DNA of 64,000 nucleotides from Chryseobacterium defluvii (GTDB taxonomy: Bacteria > Bacteroidota > Bacteroidia > Flavobacteriales > Weeksellaceae): assembly GCF_014204415.1 (NCBI RefSeq), contig NZ_JACHLE010000001.1:186001-250000 (forward strand), in the 5' to 3' direction. The translations under genes were made by a program, and so were the position numbers. The notes beneath the pieces were generated by a model. It was not told the DNA's origin. It worked only from the letters and a program-made list of their open reading frames with translations, and ran no database searches. This document shows, in pieces, positions 51,504 through 59,737 of the stretch (its first letter is position 1; each line of letters begins with the position of its first letter).

Positions 51504-53261
51504 TTATTTCAACCTGAAAATTTTTATAAAACTATCTTTCTCCAAAGTCTCCAATGATAAATCACAGTCTGCTTCTCCTTTATCGGAAGTGATAGTTGCG
51601 CCTAATTCTTTTATAAGATGGTTGAAAGAAACCGACTCATACCATTGCTGATAAAGCGCACTTGTCGCCATCATGGAAACTTCCGAATTTCCGGATACAT
51701 GGGCATGCCCTGCACCAAAGTTCAACAATATAAAACACTGTTTTCCCTCCTTTGGTAACAGCATTCCCAGGATCGTCTGCTTCTGAACCGAAGTACACTG
51801 AGCTTCAGCAAAAAGATTATTTGGATTCATCATATAATCGTAGGAAACTTCATCTCCTTTTCCAATGATGATTTTATATCCGCAATTGCTGTCTCCGTTA
51901 AAAACATTGCTCATCACAAGAGTAGGAGCATCCAGTCCTGCATTGGCATACAGATATTCTACTGCACCGTTGGGTGCGGAGGTCATATCTCCCGAATACA
52001 TCAGCTGTCCTTCTCCGTGGTTATAAGCTGCATTCCAGCCGATTTTTCCGGCGATATTTAGTCCTGAAAGGTCAAGGTCATAAGCACCCCACTTGTCTTC
52101 CCAATAAATTCCAACCGCCATTTTTTCACCATAAAATCTCGTTCCGGTCGGGATATTTCCTACAAACATCTTTTCAGATGTTGGCAAAGCAAACTCTACA
52201 TTTTCGGGAAAATAGAATTTCTTTCCCGCAAGATTGTATTTTGATTTTAAATGGTTTAAGATAAAATCATAATTCAGTTCATTGACAGAAGTTGTTGTTC
52301 CTTTTTGGGTCCATGACTTTCCGTTCCTGATCCTGTAGACAAAAGTATCCTGCCCATGCATCCTTGAATAACAGGCTGATAAAGCTTTGAACAAAGCAAA
52401 CGGGGTTGCATTTTCCAGCCAGTGCAGATCACTATTTTCCAGTAATGTGTGGGTTGCATCGTTCAATGGGTTTGAAATGAGAGGCTGGTGATACACTTTT
52501 GACAGTTTTGAGATTTTATTGATCGTTTTCGGAGCCCTGTTTTTGTAGGCTAAAAATAAAGGCTTGAATCTGTTGAAAATTTCTGCCAGTTTTTCCAGTC
52601 CGAAGTTTGCAAACAGGTAGGTTGGATCAAATTTACTTTGTTTAATTAAATTGATCAGATCATCATTCTTGATCAAAAGGGTGGTAAGAGTCGTTTTGTA
52701 GATCACATAGCGGAAAAATTCAACCGGATTTTCAGGATAGATATCGTAAAGATCCGCAATTTTTATAATCGCTTCTTTGTTTCTTATATTTTCTTTTCCC
52801 GTAAAGTCATAGTCGAGTTCATGATGTAAGATATCAAGCAGATCATTAATGGTTTCTTCTTTCAAAGCAATACCGGATCTTAGTAATGAAAGGCATTTTT
52901 CCTGCATTTCTTCCTGCGAATAGGCTTTTACAACTTTAAAGGTCAGCTTCATGCCGGGAACGTTCAATACTTCATCGGGAATATAAATTACATCCTGAAA
53001 ATCACTTCCATAAGTAGAAATATAATGCCTGATCTGATCAAAAAGTAATTCCATTCTTGAGCTGTTCTTGATTTTTTCCCAAGATTTATGGAACGTTTTA
53101 TTCAGGTCGTTTCCATTCAGTTTTTCTTTTGAATAGTATTGAATGATTTCATGCTTTGCCCATAATGCATCAGGCTCAATGATGAATCCCTGATCCGAAA
53201 TAAATGGTTTTTCATCAGATGTTCTTGCTAAAACGGCATTAAATAATTTTAATGTTTTCAT
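51504..53261 (-). CDS. Unassigned 585-residue protein next to rtcB and structured RNAs
   Basis: 585 residues, no signal peptide or TM segment, so cytosolic. Residues 1-290 are largely helical (NKTFHKSWEKIKNSSRMELLFDQI; LIKNDDLINLIKQSKFDPTYLFANF; FKPLFLAYKNRAPKTINKISKLSKVYHQPL) and could be a helical repeat scaffold. The C-terminal part is beta rich with AVGIYWEDKWGAYDLDLSGLNIAGKIGWNAAY and MYSGDMTSAPNGAVEYLY, which loosely recall TerD-type domains. A von Willebrand A motif (DxSxS), expected in Ro60/TROVE proteins, is not present. It is the last gene of the rtcB transcript, behind four RNA elements, and is a good candidate for their protein partner; this is inference. Confidence 0.75.
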   Translation of the reverse strand: MKTLKLFNAVLARTSDEKPFISDQGFIIEPDALWAKHEIIQYYSKEKLNGNDLNKTFHKSWEKIKNSSRMELLFDQIRHYISTYGSDFQDVIYIPDEVLNVPGMKLTFKVVKAYSQEEMQEKCLSLLRSGIALKEETINDLLDILHHELDYDFTGKENIRNKEAIIKIADLYDIYPENPVEFFRYVIYKTTLTTLLIKNDDLINLIKQSKFDPTYLFANFGLEKLAEIFNRFKPLFLAYKNRAPKTINKISKLSKVYHQPLISNPLNDATHTLLENSDLHWLENATPFALFKALSACYSRMHGQDTFVYRIRNGKSWTQKGTTTSVNELNYDFILNHLKSKYNLAGKKFYFPENVEFALPTSEKMFVGNIPTGTRFYGEKMAVGIYWEDKWGAYDLDLSGLNIAGKIGWNAAYNHGEGQLMYSGDMTSAPNGAVEYLYANAGLDAPTLVMSNVFNGDSNCGYKIIIGKGDEVSYDYMMNPNNLFAEAQCTSVQKQTILGMLLPKEGKQCFILLNFGAGHAHVSGNSEVSMMATSALYQQWYESVSFNHLIKELGATITSDKGEADCDLSLETLEKDSFIKIFRLK

Positions 53262-53280
53262 TGTTTTTTAGTTTAAAAAA

Positions 53281-53335
53281 ATAAGTGAGGAGTAGTTTTC
53301 TGTAAAATGAATATATAGGAACTCCTTTTACCTAT
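53281..53335 (-). ncRNA. Structured RNA hairpin module 1
   Basis: Minus-strand outer stem AUAGGU / ACUUAU (one G-U), AAA opposite a single C, inner stem AGGAG / CUCCU, and internal loop UUCCUAU opposite CUA. Same architecture as modules 2 and 3 with different stem bases, i.e. compensating changes. Outer stem contains a G-U that would be A-C on the plus strand, so the minus strand is the likely transcript. Confidence 0.6.
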
Positions 53336-53344
53336 ATTTTAAAA

Positions 53345-53389
53345 GAGGCGGGGAGTAATTTTCCAAATTATAGGAACACCCTTTGCCTC
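53345..53389 (-). ncRNA. Structured RNA hairpin module 2
   Basis: Minus-strand outer stem GAGGC / GCCUC, AAA opposite C, inner stem GGGUG / CUCCC with one U-U, internal loop UUCCUAU opposite AUUA, apical stem UAAUUU / AAAUUA. Confidence 0.6.
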
Positions 53390-53398
53390 AAATTATAA

Positions 53399-53442
53399 AA
53401 GGCGGAAAGTAATAGTGAAAATATAGGAACTTTCTTTGCCTT
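53399..53442 (-). ncRNA. Structured RNA hairpin module 3
   Basis: Minus-strand outer stem AAGGC / GCCUU, AAA opposite C, inner stem GAAAG / CUUUC, internal loop UUCCUAU opposite AUUA. Contains the two 13-nt strings AAAGTTCCTATAT and TATTACTTTCCGC that also occur, in reverse order, in the tRNA-like element. Confidence 0.6.
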
Positions 53443-53501
53443 AATTTTTTAACTAATGAAAATAATTAATAATCAAATATAAAAATATTTTCATCATTTT
53501 G

Positions 53502-53610
53502 AGGAGCAGGCAGGACTCGAACCTGCGACCCACAATTGGGATATATAGGAACTTTGTCTGCCAACAGCGGAAAGTAATATTGTTGCTCTGACCATCTGAG
53601 CTACTGCTCC
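53502..53610 (-). ncRNA. tRNA-like RNA with 42-nt anticodon loop
   Basis: Perfect 7-bp acceptor GGAGCAG / CTGCTCC, T8 A9, D-arm GCTC-AGATGGTCA-GAGC with the G18G19 pair, A26, perfect 5-bp anticodon stem ACAAT / ATTGT, variable loop GGGTC, T-arm GCAGG-TTCGAGT-CCTGC. The anticodon loop is 42 nt instead of 7 and holds the hairpin CTTT...CTG-TTGG-CAG...AAAG made from the same strands as module 3, in swapped order. Discriminator base is T and no CCA is encoded. It lies 73 nt after the rtcB stop on the same strand. A tRNA gene finder may call it a tRNA with intron; a normal decoding role seems unlikely. Confidence 0.75.
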
Positions 53611-53633
53611 TGCCTTTATTAAAAAGTTTTCAT

Positions 53634-53664
53634 AAACCTTAAGGGCTTTTATGCCATAAGGTTT
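53634..53664 (-). other. Hairpin between rtcB and the tRNA-like element
   Basis: Arms AAACCTTA / TAAGGTTT enclosing a GGC / GCC inner stem. No immediate T run on the minus strand, so it may be a processing or stability element rather than a terminator. Confidence 0.55.
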
Positions 53665-53683
53665 GGCTATTAGTTTTTAAAAA

Positions 53684-55138
<1,455 letters not shown>

Positions 55139-55168
55139 TTATTTTTACTGAAATTTTTAAATGCAGAA

Positions 55169-55211
55169 GCCACAAAAGATTTCATTTAAGTCCTGAAGTG
55201 GCTTTTGTAGC
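55169..55211. repeat. Short degenerate copy of the dispersed element
   Basis: Ends GCCACAAAAG and CTTTTGTAGC are inverted copies with one mismatch, with ATTTAAGTCCTGA between. Only 43 bp; lies just before the HopJ-type gene. Confidence 0.45.
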
Positions 55212-55231
55212 AAAATAAAAAATTAAAGAAA

Positions 55232-55564
55232 ATGTTATTAGATCAATTAAAAAATTCACCGGAAACCGTTCAGTTTAAAGAGGTTATTGTTTATATAGAC
55301 GATCACTATGATTTCACTCCCGTAAAATTCAGAAATGGAAATACAGTCAATGAAGCGGGTCAGAATAACGGTTCATGCAAGGTTTTCAGTTTTGCAAAAT
55401 TGAATGGTCTTCTTAAAGAAGATGTTCTGGCTCTTTTCGGGGAGTTTTACAGGGAGGATGTATTGAAAAATCCGGAAGGTACGGACCATCAGAATATCAG
55501 GAATTTTATGAAATCCGGATGGGAAGGGATTTCTTTTGTAGGGGAAGCCTTAAAGAAGAAGTAA
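55232..55564 (+). CDS. HopJ-family protein
   Basis: 110 residues of the HopJ type III effector-like family (PF08888): LLDQLKNSPETVQFKEVIVYIDDHYDFTPVKFRNGNTVNEAGQNNGSCKVFSFAKLNGLLKEDVLALFGEFYREDVLKNPEGTDHQNIRNFMKSGWEGISF. The name comes from a Pseudomonas effector, but this small family is common in free-living bacteria and no secretion system is nearby. Function unknown. Divergent from rtcB, 153 nt away. Confidence 0.9.
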   Translation: MLLDQLKNSPETVQFKEVIVYIDDHYDFTPVKFRNGNTVNEAGQNNGSCKVFSFAKLNGLLKEDVLALFGEFYREDVLKNPEGTDHQNIRNFMKSGWEGISFVGEALKKK

Positions 55565-55566
55565 TT

Positions 55567-55605
55567 ATGCAGCCTGTCATTCTGAGCAAAGCGAAGAATC
55601 TCTTC
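55567..55605. repeat. Fragment of a dispersed GTCATTCTGAGC-type repeat
   Basis: CTGTCATTCTGAGCAAAGCGAAGAATCTC-type stretch in the gap between the HopJ-type and WYL genes. I recall this sequence as a frequent intergenic repeat of Bacteroidota; only one copy is in the window. Confidence 0.4.
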
Positions 55606-55621
55606 TTAACATTAAAATCAT

Positions 55622-55637
55622 TTACTCATATGAGTAA
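55622..55637. promoter_or_regulatory. Palindrome upstream of the WYL gene
   Basis: TTACTCATATGAGTAA is a perfect 16-base palindrome ending 38 nt before the ATG at 55675. Possible autoregulatory operator. Confidence 0.5.
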
Positions 55638-55674
55638 CAAAAACTATGTCTAATAGATTAAAAACACAAAACAT

Positions 55675-56694
55675 ATGTCGTCCAATAAAAATGCCCTGAT
55701 CCGCTATAAAACACTGGATAAATGCCTCAAAAACAAATACAGGAAGTATACGCTGGAAGACCTGATTGATGCCTGTTCCGAAGCTTTGTTCGAATACGAA
55801 GGCAAAGAATCTTATGTAAGCAAACGGACTGTTCAGCTTGACCTGCAGAATATGCGTAGCGAGAAATTCGGGTATGAAGCCCCGATAGAGGTTTTTGACA
55901 GGAAATATTACAGGTACAGCGATTCCGATTACAGCATTCATAATATTTCAGTGAATGAAAGTGATCTTAAAGCGATGAATAACGCGGTACAGATCTTAAA
56001 GCAGTTCAAGGATTTTTCAATGTTTAAAGAAATGAACGGGGTTATCCAGAAACTGGAGGATTCTATTCATTCGACCGGGCAGAAATCGATCATCCATCTG
56101 GATAAAAATGAGCAGCTGAAAGGCCTGGAGCATATTGATGTTTTGTATGAAAGTATCCTGAATAAAAAAGTATTGAAGATCCTTTATAAAAGCTTTACGG
56201 CGAGAGAGTCTAGTGTTTTTACCGTTCATCCGCAATTATTAAAGGAATACAATAACCGCTGGTTCCTGATATGCCTTTATAAAGGCAGTATGTATAATCT
56301 GGCACTGGACAGAATGGAAAAGATAGAAGTTGAAGAAAAAAATGAATATATTGATAAAGATCTGGATGGTGATGAATATTTCAAGGATATTGTAGGAGTT
56401 ACGGTCTCGGAAACGATGAAACCCAGGAATGTGATTTTCTTTGTGGATGCTTCCAATACTCCTTATGTAAAAACAAAACCTCTTCATAAAAGCCAGGAGA
56501 TCATCAGCGAAACGGAAGAAGGAGCTGTTTTTAAGATCTGTGTACAGATCAATTATGAGCTGGAAAGATTGCTGCTGGGTTTCGGGAACAGTCTGATCGT
56601 TCATAAACCCAGAAACCTGAGACGGAGAATAGAAGAAAAGTTCAGGACAGGTATTATGAATTACCAGAACCTGATCATTCCGGATGAAGAGTAA
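55675..56694 (+). CDS. WYL-domain transcriptional regulator
   Basis: 339 residues. N-terminal winged-helix HTH (YKTLDKCLKNKYRKYTLEDLIDACSEALFEYEGKESYVSKRTVQLDLQNMR, residues 11-61), then a WYL domain in the second half (LKILYKSFTARESSVFTVHPQLLKEYNNRWFLICLYKGSMYNLALDRMEKIEV, around 165-220) and a WCX-type C-terminal part ending RNLRRRIEEKFRTGIMNYQN. WYL domains sense nucleic acids or nucleotide-like ligands in several stress and defence systems. It lies next to rtcB and is a candidate controller of the two units that share the 21-bp operator. Confidence 0.9.
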   Translation: MSSNKNALIRYKTLDKCLKNKYRKYTLEDLIDACSEALFEYEGKESYVSKRTVQLDLQNMRSEKFGYEAPIEVFDRKYYRYSDSDYSIHNISVNESDLKAMNNAVQILKQFKDFSMFKEMNGVIQKLEDSIHSTGQKSIIHLDKNEQLKGLEHIDVLYESILNKKVLKILYKSFTARESSVFTVHPQLLKEYNNRWFLICLYKGSMYNLALDRMEKIEVEEKNEYIDKDLDGDEYFKDIVGVTVSETMKPRNVIFFVDASNTPYVKTKPLHKSQEIISETEEGAVFKICVQINYELERLLLGFGNSLIVHKPRNLRRRIEEKFRTGIMNYQNLIIPDEE

Positions 56695-56757
56695 ATATTC
56701 CAGGCTGTTTAATTATTGGCTCGGAAATTGTAGTGATTCAGGCATAAAAATCATAGT

Positions 56758-56889
56758 ATGAAATCGAGAATTTTAAAAACCCTGATCACCATTTTGGCCC
56801 CGCTGGTCATAGAATTTATCGTTAAAAAAGTATCAGAAAAGTTAAATGAAAAGAAAGATGGGGAAAAGCAGCTTCCTGCTCAAAATTGA
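56758..56889 (+). CDS. 43-residue small protein
   Basis: Short open frame not called by size-limited methods: MKSRILKTLITILAPLVIEFIVKKVSEKLNEKKDGEKQLPAQN, split here as a hydrophobic N-terminal half (residues 5-23) and a lysine/glutamate-rich tail. The codon use is like that of its neighbours, it has ATG and TGA, and a strong terminator follows 25 nt later. Likely a small membrane-associated protein; no family is known to me. Confidence 0.6.
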   Translation: MKSRILKTLITILAPLVIEFIVKKVSEKLNEKKDGEKQLPAQN

Positions 56890-56913
56890 AGGAATTAAAA
56901 TTTAAAATTATAA

Positions 56914-56949
56914 AAAGAGGCTTTTCTTATAGGAAAAGCCTCCTTTTTT
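56914..56949 (+). terminator. Terminator after the 43-residue gene
   Basis: GAGGCTTTTC / GAAAAGCCTC stem with TTATA-type loop, then TTTTTTG. Confidence 0.9.
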
Positions 56950-57169
56950 GTGATGTAAAAATTAGAAAAGTATTATTTAACAAAAGCATCCGGATAAGTG
57001 TTTTTGTAAGCTTATCGTTATTCCGGAAAATTGCCTGAACTGACGAAGCTGGTTCTTATCATAAACCCAAATTAATTAAACATTTATTTAAATTTTAATC
57101 AAAATAAGTTATTGATATTCATTTGTTTGCGATTTTAAAGAATGTTAAAGTGACAAAAAACACCCTGTT

Positions 57170-57188
57170 TTGGCATGATTTTTACATC
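57170..57188 (+). promoter_or_regulatory. Weak sigma-54-like promoter candidate
   Basis: TTGGCATGATTTTTACATC resembles TGGCACG-N4-TTGCA, but the -12 G is A. It ends 32 nt before the ATG at 57221. The remaining leader 56950-57169 has no gene and no TAnnTTTG box near the start. Confidence 0.25.
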
Positions 57189-57220
57189 TTATTCGGTAGT
57201 AAAATTTAAAAATCAGAATT

Positions 57221-57784
57221 ATGAAAATGTTTAGACAGGCGCTTTTATTAGCAGGTATTGTTACAGCCGGTGTTGTAGGCGCACAAAGCTCACAAATGAA
57301 TAATATGATTAAAGTAGGAGCTAATGTGGGATTGGCTGTTCCTGCTGATAACCTTTCTGCTGCCGTGGGCGTAGATGTATCTTATCAGAACCTGATTACT
57401 CCGGGATTTGGGTTAGGTATTGCAACCGGGTATACTCATTATTTCGGAAAAGATAACAATAATCTGAACAATAATGATGTGGGAGTAATTCCTGCTGCTG
57501 CATTGATCAGAATATATCCTAAGCAGACAGGTTTTTATTTTGGAACAGATTTAGGATATGGTTTCCTGGTTGGAGATGAGAAGGTAGCTTCTAACAGTAA
57601 TGTTAACAGGCCGGACGGAGGTTTTTACATCAAGCCGGAAATTGGGTATCATAACAAGGACTGGAATTTCTTTGTACAATATCAGAAGGTATTTACAGGA
57701 AATGATGGTGCTATAGGAGGTCAGGATTACAATGTAGGGAACATTGGTGCCGGATTTTCTTACAATATTCCATTAGGAAAGTAG
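57221..57784 (+). CDS. Outer-membrane beta-barrel protein (OmpA/OmpW-like size)
   Basis: 187 residues. Signal peptide MKMFRQALLLAGIVTAGVVGAQ. Mature part consists of alternating aromatic/glycine strands (VGANVGLAVPADNLSAAVGVDVSYQN, GFGLGIATGYTHYFG, GFYFGTDLGYGFLVG, GGFYIKPEIGYHNKDWNFFVQYQKVF, NVGNIGAGFSYNIPLGK), which suggests an eight-stranded barrel ending in an aromatic strand. No peptidoglycan-binding domain. Flanked by terminators, so it is transcribed alone, from a long leader. Confidence 0.85.
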   Translation: MKMFRQALLLAGIVTAGVVGAQSSQMNNMIKVGANVGLAVPADNLSAAVGVDVSYQNLITPGFGLGIATGYTHYFGKDNNNLNNNDVGVIPAAALIRIYPKQTGFYFGTDLGYGFLVGDEKVASNSNVNRPDGGFYIKPEIGYHNKDWNFFVQYQKVFTGNDGAIGGQDYNVGNIGAGFSYNIPLGK

Positions 57785-57813
57785 TTAGATTTTTATATAA
57801 GCAATTATTAGCC

Positions 57814-57846
57814 AAAACCTTTTCAAATTTTTTGAAAAGGTTTTTT
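57814..57846 (+). terminator. Terminator after the barrel protein gene
   Basis: AAAACCTTTTC / GAAAAGGTTTT stem followed by T run. Confidence 0.9.
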
Positions 57847-57876
57847 CGTGGTAGCAGGATTTACGAAAACAATTAT

Positions 57877-57884
57877 TATATTTG
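57877..57884 (+). promoter_or_regulatory. Candidate -7 box (TATATTTG) of glucokinase
   Basis: TAnnTTTG match 15 nt before ATG 57900. Confidence 0.55.
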
Positions 57885-57899
57885 ATAAAATTTGCGATT

Positions 57900-58949
57900 A
57901 TGAATTTGAATCCAAAGTTTCCGCTTTATTTACCGGGAGTAAAGAACAGTAACAATGATAACGTTTCTATTATCGGAGCCAACCTGAGGGAAGATATTAC
58001 TACTTTAGGCTATTACATCTCGGGTAACGGAGGCCTTGAAATAAAGATCCAGAATAATTATCCAACCAAAGAGCATTCATCTTTTTCGGAAATCCTGAGG
58101 AAGTTTATTCAGGAAAACCAGTTGAACAATGTGAAACGTCTGGGAGTGGCGGTCCCGGGGCCTGTACTTGATGGAAAGAGCAGCCCTGCAAGACTGGGAT
58201 GGAGTCTGGATGTTGAAGAATATAAAAAAGATTTCGGATTTGAAAGTGCTTATATGCTGAATGACCTGGAAGCTTCTGCATACGGAATGGGCCTTCTTGA
58301 GGACAGTGACCTGGATGCCATCTATACGAGTGGTCATTTAGAAAAAGGGAATGTTGCGATTTTAGCACCCGGAAACGGGCTGGGGGAAGCAGGATATTTC
58401 TTTGACGGAAAATACCTGAGGCCTTTTGCAACGGAAGGAGGGCATTCCGAGTTTTCTCCAAGGACCAATGTGGAAGTAGAATTTTATCAGTTCTTAAACA
58501 ATATCTACGGAATTGTAAGCTGGGAAAATGTGCTTTCCAAAACGGGGCTGTTTAATGTCTACCGCTTTTTAAGAGATGTGAAAAGGCATCCTGAACCCGA
58601 ATGGCTGGGAGAGCGTTTAACAAACGGGAATTTCGTTGAAGAAATCTACAAAGCCGCAGTAGAGGAAGATGTCATGATCTGTAAAATAGCTTTGGATACG
58701 TTCCTGGAGTTTTTGGCAAGAGAATCCAATAACTTAACCTTAAAGCTTAAAGCAACGGGCGGCCTGCTTATTTCAGGAGATATTCCTCAGGCGATAAAGG
58801 ACTATATAGACAAGGCTAAATTCTACGAGAAATTTAAAATAAGTGATAAGATGGAGAATATGTTGAGAAATATCCCGATCTACCTGATCAAGAATGATCA
58901 TACGGGGTTACACGGCTCAGCTCTCTATACGGCTTATTATCAGGAATAA
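57900..58949 (+). CDS. glk: Glucokinase (Glk type)
   Basis: 349 residues from ATG 57900; the TTG at 57882 overlaps the -7 box and is rejected. Layout of the ATP-dependent Glk family (PF02685): VSIIGANLREDITTLGYYI at the N-terminus, RLGVAVPGPVLDGK, MLNDLEASAYGM with the catalytic Asp, LAPGNGLGEAGY, FATEGGHSEFSPR (the glucose-binding Glu-Gly-Gly-His), and GGLLISGDIPQ. Phosphorylates glucose to glucose 6-phosphate; it would take up the glucose released by the GH3/GH144 enzymes far upstream, which is only a metabolic link. Confidence 0.92.
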   Translation: MNLNPKFPLYLPGVKNSNNDNVSIIGANLREDITTLGYYISGNGGLEIKIQNNYPTKEHSSFSEILRKFIQENQLNNVKRLGVAVPGPVLDGKSSPARLGWSLDVEEYKKDFGFESAYMLNDLEASAYGMGLLEDSDLDAIYTSGHLEKGNVAILAPGNGLGEAGYFFDGKYLRPFATEGGHSEFSPRTNVEVEFYQFLNNIYGIVSWENVLSKTGLFNVYRFLRDVKRHPEPEWLGERLTNGNFVEEIYKAAVEEDVMICKIALDTFLEFLARESNNLTLKLKATGGLLISGDIPQAIKDYIDKAKFYEKFKISDKMENMLRNIPIYLIKNDHTGLHGSALYTAYYQE

Positions 58950-58953
58950 AACA

Positions 58954-58980
58954 GAACTCCGAATCTTTTCGGAGTTTTTT
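58954..58980 (+). terminator. Terminator after glk
   Basis: AACTCCGAA / TTCGGAGTT-type stem followed by T run; a second long hairpin (TTTTTATGAAT / ATTCATAAAAA, 58976-59003) overlaps its T run. Confidence 0.85.
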
Positions 58981-59015
58981 ATGAATGATATTATTCATAA
59001 AAATGATTGTTTTTA

Positions 59016-59060
59016 TTGATGTACATCAATATGATCTATCAGATAAGATGGCTACATTTG
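59016..59060 (+). promoter_or_regulatory. FNR-type box and promoter of the first YceI gene
   Basis: TTGATGTACATCAA (59016-59029) is a perfect TTGATnnnnATCAA palindrome. TACATTTG at 59053-59060 matches TAnnTTTG. The palindrome centre is near -42 from the likely transcription start, the usual position for activation by FNR/CRP-family proteins. Start codon follows 32 nt later. Confidence 0.65.
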
Positions 59061-59092
59061 CGTCATAAATAACAAGTAAATAACTTATTCAA

Positions 59093-59659
59093 ATGAAAAA
59101 AATATTTTTACTGGCAGTTTTAGCTGGTGGTTTAGCATTCGGACAATCGAAAAAAGTAGTGGCATCTGATGTTCACTGGTGGGGATATAAAGTAGCTAAA
59201 TCTGAAGCTAGCTCTCATGACGGAACCGTAAAAGTGAAGTCTGGAAATATGGTGATGAAAGGAAATCAGCTGGTAGGCGGGACTTTTGTATTGGATATGA
59301 CTTCCATTAACGCAACAGATCTTTCCGGAGAGTATCAGGGAAAATTGAACGGGCACCTTAAAAACGGGGATTTCTTTGAAGTTGAAAAATTCCCTACGGC
59401 AACATTCAAGATTACTTCAGTAAAGAAAAATAATGATAAGATCTATAACAGCCTTGTAACCGGAGACCTTACCGTTAAAGGAAAAACAAGCTCTATTTCT
59501 TTCCCTGCCAAGATCAATTACAGCAAAGGAACAGTAAGTTTAGTATCCGATAAATTTTCTTTCGACAGACAGAAATTTGATGTTACCTACAAGTCCAGCA
59601 TGCAGGATGTATTTATAAAAGATGACATTGATATGCTTGTAAAAGTAACAGCTAAATAA
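59093..59659 (+). CDS. YceI-family protein (copy 1)
   Basis: 188 residues. Signal peptide MKKIFLLAVLAGGLAFGQ. YceI lipocalin-like fold: VHWWGYKVAKSEASSHDGTVKVKSGNMVMKGNQLVGGTFVLDMTSINATDLSG, HLKNGDFFEVEKFPTATFKITSVKK, LTVKGKTSSISFPAKI, FSFDRQKFDVTYKS. Members bind isoprenoid-type lipids in the periplasm. Preceded by an FNR-type box. Confidence 0.92.
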   Translation: MKKIFLLAVLAGGLAFGQSKKVVASDVHWWGYKVAKSEASSHDGTVKVKSGNMVMKGNQLVGGTFVLDMTSINATDLSGEYQGKLNGHLKNGDFFEVEKFPTATFKITSVKKNNDKIYNSLVTGDLTVKGKTSSISFPAKINYSKGTVSLVSDKFSFDRQKFDVTYKSSMQDVFIKDDIDMLVKVTAK

Positions 59660-59680
59660 TTTAAACAAAAAAAGATTAGT

Positions 59681-59709
59681 AAAAGTGTAGAAGTTCTACA
59701 CTTTTTTTT
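59681..59709 (+). terminator. Terminator between the two YceI genes
   Basis: AAAAGTGTAG / CTACACTTTT stem with loop AAGTT and T run. It is followed at 59709-59716 by a TATTTTTG -7 box for copy 2. Confidence 0.85.
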
Positions 59710-59737
59710 ATTTTTGTTGAATTGTAAATAAAAAAGA

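Noticed and set aside
51504..53261. TROVE/Ro60 protein
   Set aside because: Position next to RNA elements and rtcB suggests it, but no vWA DxSxS motif or recognisable TROVE blocks are visible, so the family was not assigned.
53281..53442. CRISPR array
   Set aside because: The three units differ in stem sequence and spacing and show compensating changes; there are no constant repeats and no cas genes.
53281..53442. Plus-strand RNA with sarcin-ricin-like AGUA/GAA loops
   Set aside because: The plus strand would form such loops, but G-U pairs of the minus strand become A-C mismatches, and all neighbouring genes and the tRNA-like element are on the minus strand.
53502..53610. Ordinary tRNA gene with an archaeal-type intron
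   Set aside because: The 42-nt loop gives no 7-nt anticodon loop with U33 and a purine at 37 after any obvious excision, bulge-helix-bulge introns are not known in bacteria, and the insert is shared with stand-alone hairpins.
55232..55564. Type III secretion effector
   Set aside because: The HopJ name is historical; no type III secretion genes are seen and the family occurs in free-living bacteria.
57170..57188. Firm sigma-54 promoter
   Set aside because: The -24 part fits, but the -12 G is replaced, so it was kept only as a weak candidate.
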